Shown: piece by piece, positions 23,958 through 33,622 of the stretch | Layout of the letters: the number at the start of each line of letters is the position of its first letter | How positions within the stretch are numbered: the stretch's first letter is position 1 | Assembly (NCBI GenBank): GCA_009801085.1 | Contig: VNWV01000005.1 | Coordinates: forward strand, 2,542,001 to 2,606,000 | Length of the DNA: 64,000 nt | Direction: 5' to 3' | From: Lasiodiplodia sp. COLG20 | Taxonomy: Eukaryota > Ascomycota > Dothideomycetes > Botryosphaeriales > Botryosphaeriaceae | Made by a program: the position numbers and the translations under genes | Notes under the pieces: generated by a model | What the model was told of the DNA's origin: nothing | The model's input: only the letters and a program-made list of their open reading frames with translations | Database searches by the model: none

Positions 23958-24239
23958 ATGCATACCACCACCCCCAACAACACTGAGGTCTCCAAGGAGA
24001 TCAACTCGACTGGCGTCTCCGGGTTGGAAAACCTCACCATCCCGCAACTTTCAGGAGCCTTGTGCTTCAGGAACCCCGACCCCATCGGCGCTTTGCGCAT
24101 GCAAAATGCCGGCTCTCTCCACTGGGAGCGTCGGCAATACGACGCTAAAAGGGCGACCAAGCCTAAACACCACTCGACACACGCGTGGTGTTCCAAGGAC
24201 AAGAAGAGGGAAACAAAGGTCAAGTTCGTTGGCCACTAA
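23958..24239 (+). CDS. Small uncharacterised protein, 93 residues
   Basis: I do not recognise this protein. Support comes from context: a TATA box and long C/T- then CA-rich leader upstream, an excellent start context, and one uninterrupted frame ending in TAA. The sequence starts MHTTTPNNTEVSKEINSTGV, continues with a mixed segment (LTIPQLSGALCFRNPDPIGA) and ends in a basic His/Lys/Arg-rich tail. There is no signal peptide, membrane segment or known motif. It sits at the edge of an AT-rich stretch, which fits a lineage-specific gene. It may be a young or rapidly evolving gene; transcription evidence would decide. Confidence 0.5.
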   Translation: MHTTTPNNTEVSKEINSTGVSGLENLTIPQLSGALCFRNPDPIGALRMQNAGSLHWERRQYDAKRATKPKHHSTHAWCSKDKKRETKVKFVGH

Positions 24240-24887
24240 GCCGCCCCGGATCGCGAGTAACCAGCACTCTTTTCCCCTCTTTTCCCTTTAGAATAAGGGT
24301 TTTTGAGGGTTTTAACGAGGCTGGTTTGTTTGGATTAAAGTTTATCAGAGATACCCCATGGATGGGCTACACATGTTCACTGTTTCTGCTTGCTTTACTC
24401 TTTGTTGTCTTGTACGATGGCCCATCCAATTGTAAAAGTCGTGTTTTAGATAGCTTTTGGTTGTCGCTGCGACCCTGCCGCAGCTGCCGTGACCTGCGGT
24501 CCTTTAAACGTATAAGCGGTCAGCGAGGCATCTGGTCAATGTGATAAACCTAAATTCAATGAGAGTTCTATTTCAACTAAATAACTAGCTCTACGTGCAA
24601 TATGTGATGTATATCTATGTGTGCTAAATATCCCAAATGACTAATGAGGCCTGGCCAATAGCTTCATCTAGTACATCTTTGCCGTAATGTGCATGTATAA
24701 TTATACCAGCGGGCTTCTTGGTAAAAGATCGCTCGCAGTGTAGTCTCATATACCAATGTCTATCTTCCATGTGATTGTGTCGTAAAGTGTCTTTGTGTGG
24801 TGGATTTGCTACGTGGCTCAAAACGGTGGCAGATATTTGAGCTATGCAGCGGGTTACCACAGGTAGAGAAACGAGCTATAGAGCTCC

Positions 24888-24905
24888 AAAAAAAAAAAAA
24901 AAAAA
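24888..24905. repeat. 18-base A homopolymer
   Basis: An uninterrupted A run inside the AT-rich island. It could be a degenerate poly(A) tail of a retroposed sequence or simple slippage; no flanking target-site duplication was found by eye. Confidence 0.9.
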
Positions 24906-25092
24906 GCTGACAAATTAAATAGAGCTTCAGCATTCGCCCACTGGCTGAGTCATACGACCCTTAACAAAACGGTCGAGACACTGAAGGCCAAAGGCTCTTG
25001 AAAGTGCCAGGGCTCATAGACTTCCTTAGACCATCCAAACCGCGATTTTCTTTGTTCAGCAGTTTATGAGGTGACTTTACTGGGTGGATTGA

Positions 25093-25332
25093 TTATACAT
25101 CATTACGGATGATCTCAGTAGCAAGCACACGGATATTAACAACATTGGGGCAATCTATATGGATTTTCACAACACGATCATTGCCATTGACACTTGAAAC
25201 GCCGAAGTGAAACTTGAAGAGTGACAAAACAAACTCTTCGATACACCAATAACATGCAGATGTACCCATTGACTGAAAATGCATGCTGATTTTAGCCTCT
25301 CCAGGGAGTGTTTCGAACAACGGGGACGTCAT
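25093..25332 (-). CDS. Doubtful small frame in the AT-rich island
   Basis: The frame has 79 codons with mixed, protein-like composition, including VVKIHIDCPNVVNIRVLATE near its end. The ATG follows a short AT-rich upstream stretch. No family was recognised, and third positions are AT-rich, unlike the neighbouring genes. It could be a real orphan gene or a remnant of a larger decayed gene. Confidence 0.2.
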   Translation of the reverse strand: MTSPLFETLPGEAKISMHFQSMGTSACYWCIEEFVLSLFKFHFGVSSVNGNDRVVKIHIDCPNVVNIRVLATEIIRNDV

Positions 25333-25981
25333 TTTACAGGATTTTCAGGATGGGATATGAAAGAAAGGCCGCGAGACTCCAAGGAGGAGTAGTATAATGT
25401 TATAAGGATATTGAAATGGAGCTCTCGCGAACGTCAGTACTCCCACAAGGAAAGAGAACGAAAGGGATGACTTTGGAGGCTGCAGGATTGAGTAGCTAGG
25501 AGACCACGTGTAATAATCCCATCACGAAAAATTTGTAGACATAATGAACTGCTTTTTGAATACCGGAGATCTATGGTTTAAACGAGCTAAGGCCCTCAAT
25601 GAGAGCTTGTTCCACAAAGTCCTGTCGAAGATGACCTTCCAGAGGCCCTAGAATCCCTCTACGGGTATTGTGAGATCGGTGCTGAAAGAGCAAAATTCTG
25701 GTCTTCGTACCCCGCAACTCCTCGCAAAGAATTACGCCCATGAGATGTCTATCAGGGTTAAGACAGCCACAAAACCATTGTATCTGATCGCCGTTATTCG
25801 GACGATGACAAAGATGAAGCTGTGGGATCCACAGGCTGACTTGAATCGTAAATGAAACTAGGGAACACCACAGGAGCTTTCCACGCTTCTAAGACGACCT
25901 GGAGGCGGGAAGGTGCATCTTCTGGAGAAACATCTGTAGATGTAGTCAAAGAGTCTAAGAACAATCGGTAGAGGAAAGTTG

Positions 25982-27653
25982 CTACTGGCCTTTGCCTGGA
26001 TCTATTTCGGCGTACTCAAGCCAACGGTTATTGCTTGCCTTCTTCCATGTGCGGATGGCACCGTCGTCGCCGGTTGAAACGAGCAGGTCACCTGCGTTAC
26101 TGTTACCAAAGGAGAACATGTCGTCTTCACAAAGTATTGATCTCATACCCATCTGGGAGAACGACACACGCCAGACGGCCCCGTGCTGAGCGTCCATTTC
26201 CGCGACCATCTTGACCTGGTGCTTGACGCGGCCAGGATCTTGATCGTTTTCATGACCGTCGCCGACGCGAGACGCCCCGGCAAGGCCTGCTCCAATTCCC
26301 GATGGCGCATTGCGGCGGCTGCGAGGAGATGGTTGGGGCTCGGGCGCGGCTGGGGCAGCAAGGGTTGACTGCTGCGGGCTTTCGGGAGTGGAAAGCTCAT
26401 ATATGCGGATCATGCCGTCCTTGCTTGCGGTCGCTATGATATCCGTGCCGCGCATCGAGCCATTGGCCCATGCCACGTCGCGGAGGATGTTCCGTGAGCC
26501 GGTGAGCTCGGCTGCAACGTAGAAACGGCGGTTCTTGTCGCTACGATAGACCCTAACCATATCCATGGAAACGACAGCAAGTGACAGGGCACGTCTGTCC
26601 AAGCCGGCGTTGACAGCAGTCCAGCATGGCAATTGCTCCTTGTGGAAGCATACTCGGAAACTTGCCTCCTCGGAGCGCGGAGGAGGTGGCTGCAAAACCT
26701 GCGTCTGCGCGAGTATCTGCCATTCAGAGAGGTTTCCGTGGTCGACGGGCTCGTTGACGGTGAGCATACCGTCGCGCGTGATGAGTGCAACCCAGGTTTC
26801 CTGCATGATCTGCTTGAAGTCGAGCGACATGAATGGCGTGCGTGTTTCAGAGACTTGGGAGTAGATGAGCTTGAAGCGGCGGCCAGAATTGGCGATTTCG
26901 GTTACATCCTCCTGCCAGATCTTGAAACGGCCGTCTTCACCAATGCTCCCGATAACCTCGCCCATGAACGGGCCATTCCATTTGACCTGCAGGCCATCAG
27001 TGTCACGCCAATGGCCACGGTGTAACCAATTGCGCGGCTGACGCAGAAAGAGGAAGGACGGGTGGGAAGCTGTGGCACTAGCGCAGGTGAGGACTCACTT
27101 CGACAATCTCGGCATCATGCGCCTTCCAGCTGTCGACCAGCGACCAGTTTTCGTCCTTGCGGTCCCAGACCTTGAGGCGGTGGTCGGACGAGGCGGTGAC
27201 CATGCGGGTGCCGAAGAAGTTGAAGTCAACGGCCAGAACCAGGTCCTGGTGGCCGTGGTCGAAGGTGGAAAAAGCCTGGTTGGCGGCCATGTTGCGCGTG
27301 GCTTGACGGGCCCTGGCCTCGGACTCGCGCAGCTCCTGGTAGGCGTCGAGGTGGGCGTCGGCTAGAGGTCTTGCTCCATATTCGAAGGTCAGTAGCGAGG
27401 TGCTCTTGCGCAGGGCGTCGGCATGGTAGGGCTCACTGCTGGCGATGCTTACGCGCGGGCTGATGCGTGGAGCGCGCGAAGTGGGGTCGGGCGAGAGCGA
27501 CGCGTCGGAGGCGGCCTGCGAGGGCAGGCGGCTCGGGGTGAGGGTCTTGAGAAATTGCGGGCGGGCGAGCCTGGTGGTGACCAAATCGAGCTGGGCCTGG
27601 ATGGTGTCGCGGCGGGGCGCGTGAGCAGCTGCGAGCGCGTTGACGTTGTCCAT
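25982..27653 (-). CDS. SEH1: SEH1-like WD40 nucleoporin with N-terminal extension
   Basis: Seh1 is a WD40 beta-propeller shared by the Nup84 nuclear pore subcomplex and the SEA/GATOR2 TORC1-regulating complex. Exons 27653..27099 and 26986..25982 give 519 residues; the 112 bp intron (GTGAGT...CTGCAG) joins AEIVE to VKWNGPF. Propeller blades show as FSTFDHGHQDLVLAVDFNFFG, VTASSDHRLKVWD, GSIGEDGRFKIW, ATASKDGMIRIY and VSTGDDGAIRTW. A Pro/Ala/Arg-rich insertion sits between late blades. About 121 residues precede the propeller, which is unusual because Seh1 normally begins almost at blade 1. An internal ATG at 27290 (MAANQAFSTF) could be the real start. It is divergent from ALG7 across 207 bp. 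Confidence 0.9.
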
Positions 27654-27780
27654 GGCGCGTTGGCGGGGGGCCCGTTTGCGGCTAGAGCGGCACTAGGGCT
27701 GCTGCGGCTGCGGCTGCGTGGGCGCTGGAGGGAGGCCGAGCGCCTGCGGCTGGCAGAGGGGAAGAGGATACGCGGCCCGA

Positions 27781-27788
27781 TATATAAC
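27781..27788 (+). promoter_or_regulatory. TATA-like element in the SEH1 / ALG7 divergent promoter
   Basis: TATATAAC lies 73 bases upstream of the ALG7 ATG and 128 bases upstream of the more distal SEH1 ATG. The near-palindromic TATATA core could serve either direction. Confidence 0.45.
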
Positions 27789-27860
27789 ATCTGGCTTCAA
27801 CACGGCCTGCAGCTTCCCCGTCCCGCATGACATTCGTTTGATAATCCTCACCTGCACGCC

Positions 27861-29427
27861 ATGGCCGGCAAGCTTTCGCGCGGCGAGAGCCTCGCCCTGC
27901 TGTCGCTGCTCGCCGCCTGCATCGCCATCCTGGCAAACACGTTCCACGGCGACGGCGAGCCGCTCATTGCCTCGCTGGCCTTCAGCGGCATTGCCTTTGC
28001 CAGCTGCTACGCCCTCATCCGCTGGCTGGGCGATGCCTTCATGCGCGCTGGTTTCAAGGGACGCGACCTGTCGAAACTCAAGAATGTCGAGATGTGCGTC
28101 CCCCCACGTGATGCTACCAGCGCCTTTCGCGCCGGAATGGAGCTGATCCGGAGATAGTCCCGAAACCATGGGCGCTGTGTGCGCCGTCGTCTATCTTTTT
28201 GCTCTGCTCGTCTTCATTCCTTTTCCTTTCTACAAGGACATCGTCGCCGCCACGTCGGGCGGCGGCAACAGGGACATCATAGTCCAGGTCCAGGAGGTCG
28301 AGACTGGCCGCTTCCTCCACCGCTTTCCCCACAACAAGGTCACAATCCGGCTGCCTCGCCCACTCGCTCCTCATTTGTTGATGTTTTCTAGCTTGCGTCG
28401 TACCTCTCCGCGATCCTCTCCCTTCAAACTGTGGTTCTCCTTGGCATCGGCGATGATCTATTCGACATCCGCTGGCGGCACAAAATCCTTATTCCCGCCT
28501 TTGCTTCCATCCCTATGCTCACCGTTTATTTCGTCGACTTTGGCGTCACCAAGATTGTCGTACCGACCCCGCTGCGACCCTACCTCGGGGTCCTCCTTGA
28601 CATAGGTACGCCTGTGCCACCTTCTCAGTCTTCTTGCCTAACATGTTGCAGGATGGCTGTACTACGCCTACATGGCTGCCATCTCCATCTTCTGCCCCAA
28701 CAGCATCAACATCCTCGCAGGCATCAACGGAATCGAAGTCTCCCAATCCATCATCATTGCCCTCCTTCTAGCCTTCAATGACCTGCTCTACCTCATCCCC
28801 TCCCCTCCCCCGGGCTATCCTGTCCCCCACCCAGCCACTGACTCCCACCTCTTCTCCCTCTACCTCCTCCTGCCCTTCCTGGGCGTCTCGTTCGCGCTCC
28901 TCGCGCACAACTGGTACCCGGCCCGCGTCTTCGTCGGCGACACGTACTGCTACTTCGCCGGCATGGTCTTCGCCGTCGTCGGCATCCTCGGCCACTTCTC
29001 CAAGACGCTGCTGCTGCTGCTCGTCCCGCAGATCGCAAACTTCCTCTACTCGGCCCCGCAGCTCTTTCACATCGTGCCCTGCCCGCGCCACCGCCTGCCG
29101 CGCTTCAACCGCCAGACCGGCCTGCTCGAGCCCAGCGTCGTCGTCTTCGCCGAGCAGAAGAAGCCCCTGCGCCCCGTCGTCGCCGAGGCCCTCAAGGCCC
29201 TGCACAAGCTGCGCCTTGTGCGCGTCAAGACCGACGACCAGGGCAACGTGCTTGAAAGCACCAATCTGACCATCCTCAACCTCTGGCTTGTTTGGTTCGG
29301 CCCCATGCGCGAGGACAAGCTGGCAATGGGTCTGTGTGCCTTGCAGATCGCGTGTGGAGCGCTAGGCTTGTTCATCAGGCATCGGCTTGCACTGTTGATC
29401 TTCACGCAGGACAATTGGTTTGTGTAA
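27861..29427 (+). CDS. ALG7: UDP-GlcNAc:dolichyl-phosphate GlcNAc-1-phosphotransferase
   Basis: Alg7 makes dolichyl-PP-GlcNAc, the first step of lipid-linked oligosaccharide synthesis for N-glycosylation, in the ER membrane; it is the known target of tunicamycin. Exons 27861-28093, 28158-28338, 28392-28605 and 28652-29427 give 467 residues. It is a polytopic protein with about ten hydrophobic segments. Diagnostic motifs are PETMG (after exon 1), GIGDDLFDIRWRHK, NSINILAGINGIEV, and HNWYPARVFVGDTYCYFAGM with the metal-coordinating acidic residues. Intron 2 uses a weak donor (GTCACA), but splicing there restores the LASYLSAILSLQ helix exactly. Intron 3 is only 46 bp. Confidence 0.96.
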
Positions 29428-29749
29428 AATATGCATGTGGTTGGAATACTTTTAGATGAGCTGCTGTATTATAGACTGGCCCTAATAAAGCATATAGACA
29501 TTCCGGCTAAATATACAAAAGTAAAATTGATTCCTTGAATGCAGTGCGGTCCATTGTAAGGTACAGCAACTCTAGAAAGGCAAGACCCAGTCGCTTGTTG
29601 GCACTTTCGTTGCCTTCGCATGCTGTCTATCAATGTAGTTTTGCAAGAAAGCTGAAAACTTCAAGGGTATAGCAAACATTTAACGTCATCTCAGCGACAT
29701 CTTCCGCAGCATCCGCGACACCCTTGAAAAGGATGTCTGATCCCGTCCC
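29428..29749. other. Convergent intergenic region
   Basis: Shared 3' flank of ALG7 and the ECM11-like gene, 322 bp. AT-rich sequence near 29460-29530 with AATAAA-like stretches fits polyadenylation. Nothing else was recognised. Confidence 0.5.
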
Positions 29750-31294
29750 TTAGCGCCTCGGCGTGAACGCAGGCGTAGCCGCCCTCCGCCTCGACGGCGT
29801 ATCCGGCAATAATTTCTGGCCCTGACCCTTGATCCTGGTAATCTCTTTCTCAACGCACTGACGCTTCTGGCTGACGGCGTCGTTGCGCTCCCGAATCTCG
29901 TTTTCGAATTCTCGCGCAATGTCGCGCCGTATCTGGCGGGCGTGCTTGAACCGGCTGAGCAAGTCGCCGAACTGCGTGAGAAACCAGCCGCCGGCGTCGT
30001 CCCACTCCTCGATACTAAGGGAGGCGAAGAAATTGGACTGGTCTTCTGGGCGGAGTTCGCGGAAGGCGGCTCCTAGTCGGTTTTCGAGTGGCGAGTCGGC
30101 GAGGTGCGAGAGTGGTTGCTTGGTGGGATCGGCACGAGGGTTGTAGTCGAAGCTCTCCTGGTCAAGCTCTGAAAAGTCCTTTTTGAAGAGCTCCTCATTT
30201 TCGTAGTCCAAAGGAGGTTCGAAGCTTTCATTGGATGGAGAGATTGGATATTGCTGGGCGGTGGGAGGGCGGCTTCCGAAAAAGTTGCGCTCGTTGATAG
30301 TTTCCGCATCAGAAGCTGTGGAAGGTCTGCGAGCATAGCTAGCAGGTTGCGTGCCCTTCCGTTGAGGTTGGGCAGACTGAGGTGGTTCTGTGCGATGATG
30401 CTGATGCTGGGTTGCTTCTTGGACTGGTTTGGCACTAAGAGGTCTGGCAATCTCAGACTGAACACCTCCGATGCGAACCGGGAGACTAGTATCGGACATA
30501 ACCTTCTTTGGCGCTGCTTGGCGTAATTGGTGAAAAGGATCTAGTGCAGCATAGGGGTGGGGCCGCTGAACTTGTTCTTGGGGCGTCGGGTATGGCACAC
30601 GCTGGCTGAGTTCAGGGTTCTGTTGTTCGTACTGGTCATCGTCATCGTAGCCACCTTCAAAAACCTCTTCCTCCTCCTGTTCCTCCTCCCCCTCATCGTC
30701 GTTATCGTCGTCATCGGGAATAGATGTGCTGGGGTACGATTGTGGGGGTTGGAAGATATTTTGTGGTAGAGTAGAAACCCCTGTTAGGTTCTGTGCTGCA
30801 TGAAGCATGTGATAATCTCGGGCATTCATGCCAGAGTCTTGGCCACCTTCTGATTCTCCGTCTGCGAACTGGGACTCATTGCCGTTGACGCTGCCTTGAT
30901 CTTCCTCGACATGGTAGGCCTGTGTGGCATATGAATTTTGCTGTCTCAAGTTGCCATGAGCAAAGTTATCCGAAAAGTTCGTGACGGTCGTGTCATCGGC
31001 ATTTTCTCCATCCGTGTCGAAAGCATTATAGTTTTGCAGGTGCGCCTTTTGATTGTGCTCTGTCGGCTGAATTGAAGTCTGTTGGCGCTGCCGACTCATG
31101 TTTCGTTGCGGCGACTGTCCACGCTGCACCGTATTGTCGACGTTAGTCCTGGGGACATCGACTCTAGCTGCGTCTCCCAGACGACGGCGCTCAGCTAGGT
31201 CCGCTTCAGAGAGCTTTCCGGCAGGTGTGTGCGAGCGTTCAGGCGCCGGGCTTGCTGTACGCTGCGGGTCTCTCCCCTGGATGAATCGGTACAT
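29750..31294 (-). CDS. ECM11-domain protein (probable)
   Basis: The single frame from ATG 31294 encodes 514 residues. The first 400 are low-complexity (Gln, Asn, Ser, Pro) and include a strongly acidic tract (DDDDNDDEGEEEQEEEEVFEGG). The last 100 look folded: FFASLSIEEWDDAGGWFLTQ, then a long charged helix (RFKHARQIRRDIAREFENEI) and a basic tail. That WDDAG-WFL-QF pattern followed by a coiled coil resembles the Ecm11 domain of fungal proteins; yeast Ecm11 works in meiotic synaptonemal complex assembly. The assignment rests on remembered pattern only. The frame stays open a few codons upstream but lacks an ATG there, so an extra 5' exon is possible. Confidence 0.6.
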   Translation of the reverse strand: MYRFIQGRDPQRTASPAPERSHTPAGKLSEADLAERRRLGDAARVDVPRTNVDNTVQRGQSPQRNMSRQRQQTSIQPTEHNQKAHLQNYNAFDTDGENADDTTVTNFSDNFAHGNLRQQNSYATQAYHVEEDQGSVNGNESQFADGESEGGQDSGMNARDYHMLHAAQNLTGVSTLPQNIFQPPQSYPSTSIPDDDDNDDEGEEEQEEEEVFEGGYDDDDQYEQQNPELSQRVPYPTPQEQVQRPHPYAALDPFHQLRQAAPKKVMSDTSLPVRIGGVQSEIARPLSAKPVQEATQHQHHRTEPPQSAQPQRKGTQPASYARRPSTASDAETINERNFFGSRPPTAQQYPISPSNESFEPPLDYENEELFKKDFSELDQESFDYNPRADPTKQPLSHLADSPLENRLGAAFRELRPEDQSNFFASLSIEEWDDAGGWFLTQFGDLLSRFKHARQIRRDIAREFENEIRERNDAVSQKRQCVEKEITRIKGQGQKLLPDTPSRRRAATPAFTPRR

Positions 31295-31563
31295 GATTCC
31301 CAGCACTTGACAAGGAACATCGATTTATGCAGAGGCTGAGTGAGGTTGGCCTCGTGGATGCGAGGGACGCGTCCTGACGGAAGTCGCGTCGCCTCGCTTC
31401 GCACAAGGCAAGAGCAAAACCCATTACCGCAAATGGACTAAGCTTAGGGCTTTTCTTATCGCCCCTGTTAACGTCATTTGCTCTTTATCAACGCCATGAA
31501 GCTCCCCTCATCCGTATCTCCGTATTGTGTTCAAACCTCCACACCGCTGATTTGTATGCAGAT

Positions 31564-32704
31564 ATGGCTCATCTGGTCACAGACAAGGGCCTTTTGTCGT
31601 TGCCGAATGAGGTATGCCGCATCACTGTCTACCCTGAAGGGGCTGAAAACAATTGACAAGCGTGATTGCAGCTCCTCATCCATATCCTCAATTCATTGCC
31701 AACACCTGATTTATTGCCGCTGACTACGGTTGCTCACCGATTCTATGCTGTCATCCTACGCATCGTCCATAACCGTCTGATAGCTGCCGCCAACCTTCAT
31801 GAACAGGATCATACGCTCTTGCTTGAGTGCTATCACCCCAGCGCCAAGCTGACAGAGCCACCTCTATATTGCAGATACCTGGGTACAGATGGGCTGGACG
31901 TGTCTGACCCTGACTTCGATGAGACGGACCTGGTTGGGCGACTTGGGTACTTGCGCAACCGGTATTCGCGGTTTCGACCGTATCGAAAGGGCCCTGAAGC
32001 ATACTCTGCACGGACACGGCCGGGCGATATCCCTGGGTCGCGAACGCATCCGTCGAGCTCTGCCCCCCGATATACAGGCGGTGGTTACAACGACGATGAA
32101 CTCGTCCGGCAGGTGCTTTCGCTGGATAGCGAGGAGCGCTTCACGCAGCTCTGTGCCGTCATCAACCTGATCAAACTTGGCCCACGCAATGGCTTGTTCC
32201 GGAGCTTTGTGGAAGTTGAGGACAGTGTTTTAAGAGTCTTTCGAGACTGGCTACAGAAGGTGGCATTACCGACAGCGAACCAATTACCCGACTTGCAAGC
32301 CGCATCGGGCGAGAGCACGTCCGAAAAGGGCAAAGAAACGCAAAGTGATGAAGAGATGGCGGATGGCAAGCGGCTTCTCTGGGTGAGCCCCGCGAAAAAT
32401 GTGGGATTAAAGTTCCGGGTACGACAACGCAGGCTCAGACGGGACACGCCTATACTTATTCTCGCGGACGAGGAGACAGCCGTCAGTTACGACATTGAGT
32501 ACGAAGGTAAGGGAGACTTGCAGACTCCGAAATCGCACGACACTTTCCGCTTGGAGCGGTGATTCTTCGGGGCAATTGCTAATGCGAAATTTCGCAGAGC
32601 TCCTTGTCCGAACATCGCATCTGCTGCTTACGTTTGAAAACTCGCTGTTGGATCAGGATAATCAGCCTGGGCGAAGGGCAGTTGTCTTTGGCTCTTTTGG
32701 CTGA
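31564..32704 (+). CDS. F-box domain protein
   Basis: F-box proteins are substrate receptors of SCF ubiquitin ligases. Exons 31564-31611, 31672-32506 and 32598-32704 give 329 residues. The F-box lies at the N-terminus (about residues 10-50): LLSLPNELLIHILNSLPTPD followed by LLPLTTVAHRFYAVILRIVHNRL. The rest is a globular region without WD40 or leucine-rich repeats that I could see, so the substrate is unknown. Intron 1 (60 bp) splits the F-box after LPNE. Intron 2 (91 bp) restores the ending LLVRTSHLLLTFENSLL. It is divergent from the ECM11-like gene. Confidence 0.85.
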
Positions 32705-33622
32705 GTGGCAGGGAATCGGGCCAGATCCGAATCTCGCGGAAGGCAGCGCCACAGCCGCCACGGTAGAGATCAGCGGTATCGATGCTTGTGTCGCGTCGGA
32801 GATTTTGGCCTAGATGCGCCGATTGAATGATCTCATGCTGCCCCTCCTTCCAGATTTGGTGGCAGTAGAAGCAATGTTCCTCCAACCCCACCTGGTGGTG
32901 TCGGGTGGTTCAGTCATGAAGATAATGAGTCAAAGCAATGCAAGAAATATGAGGAGCGTCTCAAATCTGTTGAGAGGCTTTGCGGTCGTTGCCTCGGGCC
33001 AATAACAAGCATTGTTCTGGATTTCAAGGAATGCATCTAGTCGCCGATTCCGCTCGTCGTAAGCGCGGGGCACAGAGCCACATCACGCTTTGAGCAACGC
33101 AAGAATTCTTGGATCGGATGGGCACGGCGCCCAGGGCGGGAGTGAATGCATAGGCGTAAGTTGACTAGCTGCGTTTCGGGGGAGCATCTTGTCGCAGTCG
33201 GCAGCAGAGAGGTAGAAATACGGGGGTCGCAATTGGCTGGGATGCGTCGGAGGCCAGGGGTGGCGACTCAAAGTCACTCAGGGCAAAGCTAAACAGCGAG
33301 AGTGCAGGATAACCCCTCACGGCTGGGCGCATGTGCCGCGCTTGGCCGGGCGATGGAGACTGGTCCGGAGCCGGTGAGGCACTGCAGAGGTCAAGAGTGG
33401 TGTGGGCTGCGCCCCGCGCGGCGCTGGGCCAATGGCAGGCGGCGAGATTGCCGCTTATCCCAAAATCTTCCCCACAGTCCGATACCGGCCGTCGCGCTGG
33501 TAGACACGCCAATATTTCTAGCGGGCGGCAACCGCTGCTTTCTGTCTCAGCACTATCAATCCTCCCAGTTCCTTCTCTTCCCTCTCTCCTCTTTCCTAGA
33601 TACCCATTATCCCGCTTTCAAA
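32705..33622. promoter_or_regulatory. Intergenic region with the LEU1 promoter
   Basis: This 918 bp region contains the 3' flank of the F-box gene and the upstream region of LEU1. It carries a Leu3-type site at 33365 and a C/T-rich leader from about 33540 to 33620. No other gene is seen. Confidence 0.6.
33365..33374. promoter_or_regulatory. Leu3-type binding site CCGGAGCCGG
   Basis: The sequence matches the CCGGNNCCGG consensus of the Zn(II)2Cys6 regulator Leu3 (LeuB in Aspergillus), which controls leucine biosynthetic genes in response to the intermediate alpha-isopropylmalate. It lies 249 bases upstream of the ATG of 3-isopropylmalate dehydratase, a known Leu3 target in yeast. Match and position are seen directly; function is inferred. 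Confidence 0.75.

Larger units (their letters stand above)
24240..25981. other. AT-rich gene-poor island, 1.7 kb
   Basis: Composition drops sharply: one line counted by hand (24541-24600) is 32 percent GC and another (25081-25140) is 40 percent. It contains an 18-base A run at 24888-24905. Two short frames might be remnants: minus 25332-25093 (79 residues, starting MTSPLFETLPGEAK) and plus 25670-25855 (61 residues). Neither shows a recognisable domain. Degenerate, possibly RIP-mutated sequence is an inference. Confidence 0.5.

Noticed and set aside
24880..24910. A run as evidence of a retrotransposon insertion
   Set aside because: No target-site duplication, LTR or reverse transcriptase fragment was seen nearby.
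25570..25860. Fragmentary plus-strand reading resembling a BTB-type protein end (DDLPEALESLYGY)
   Set aside because: The similarity is short and vague, frames are interrupted, and no BTB core is present. I could not support even a pseudogene call.
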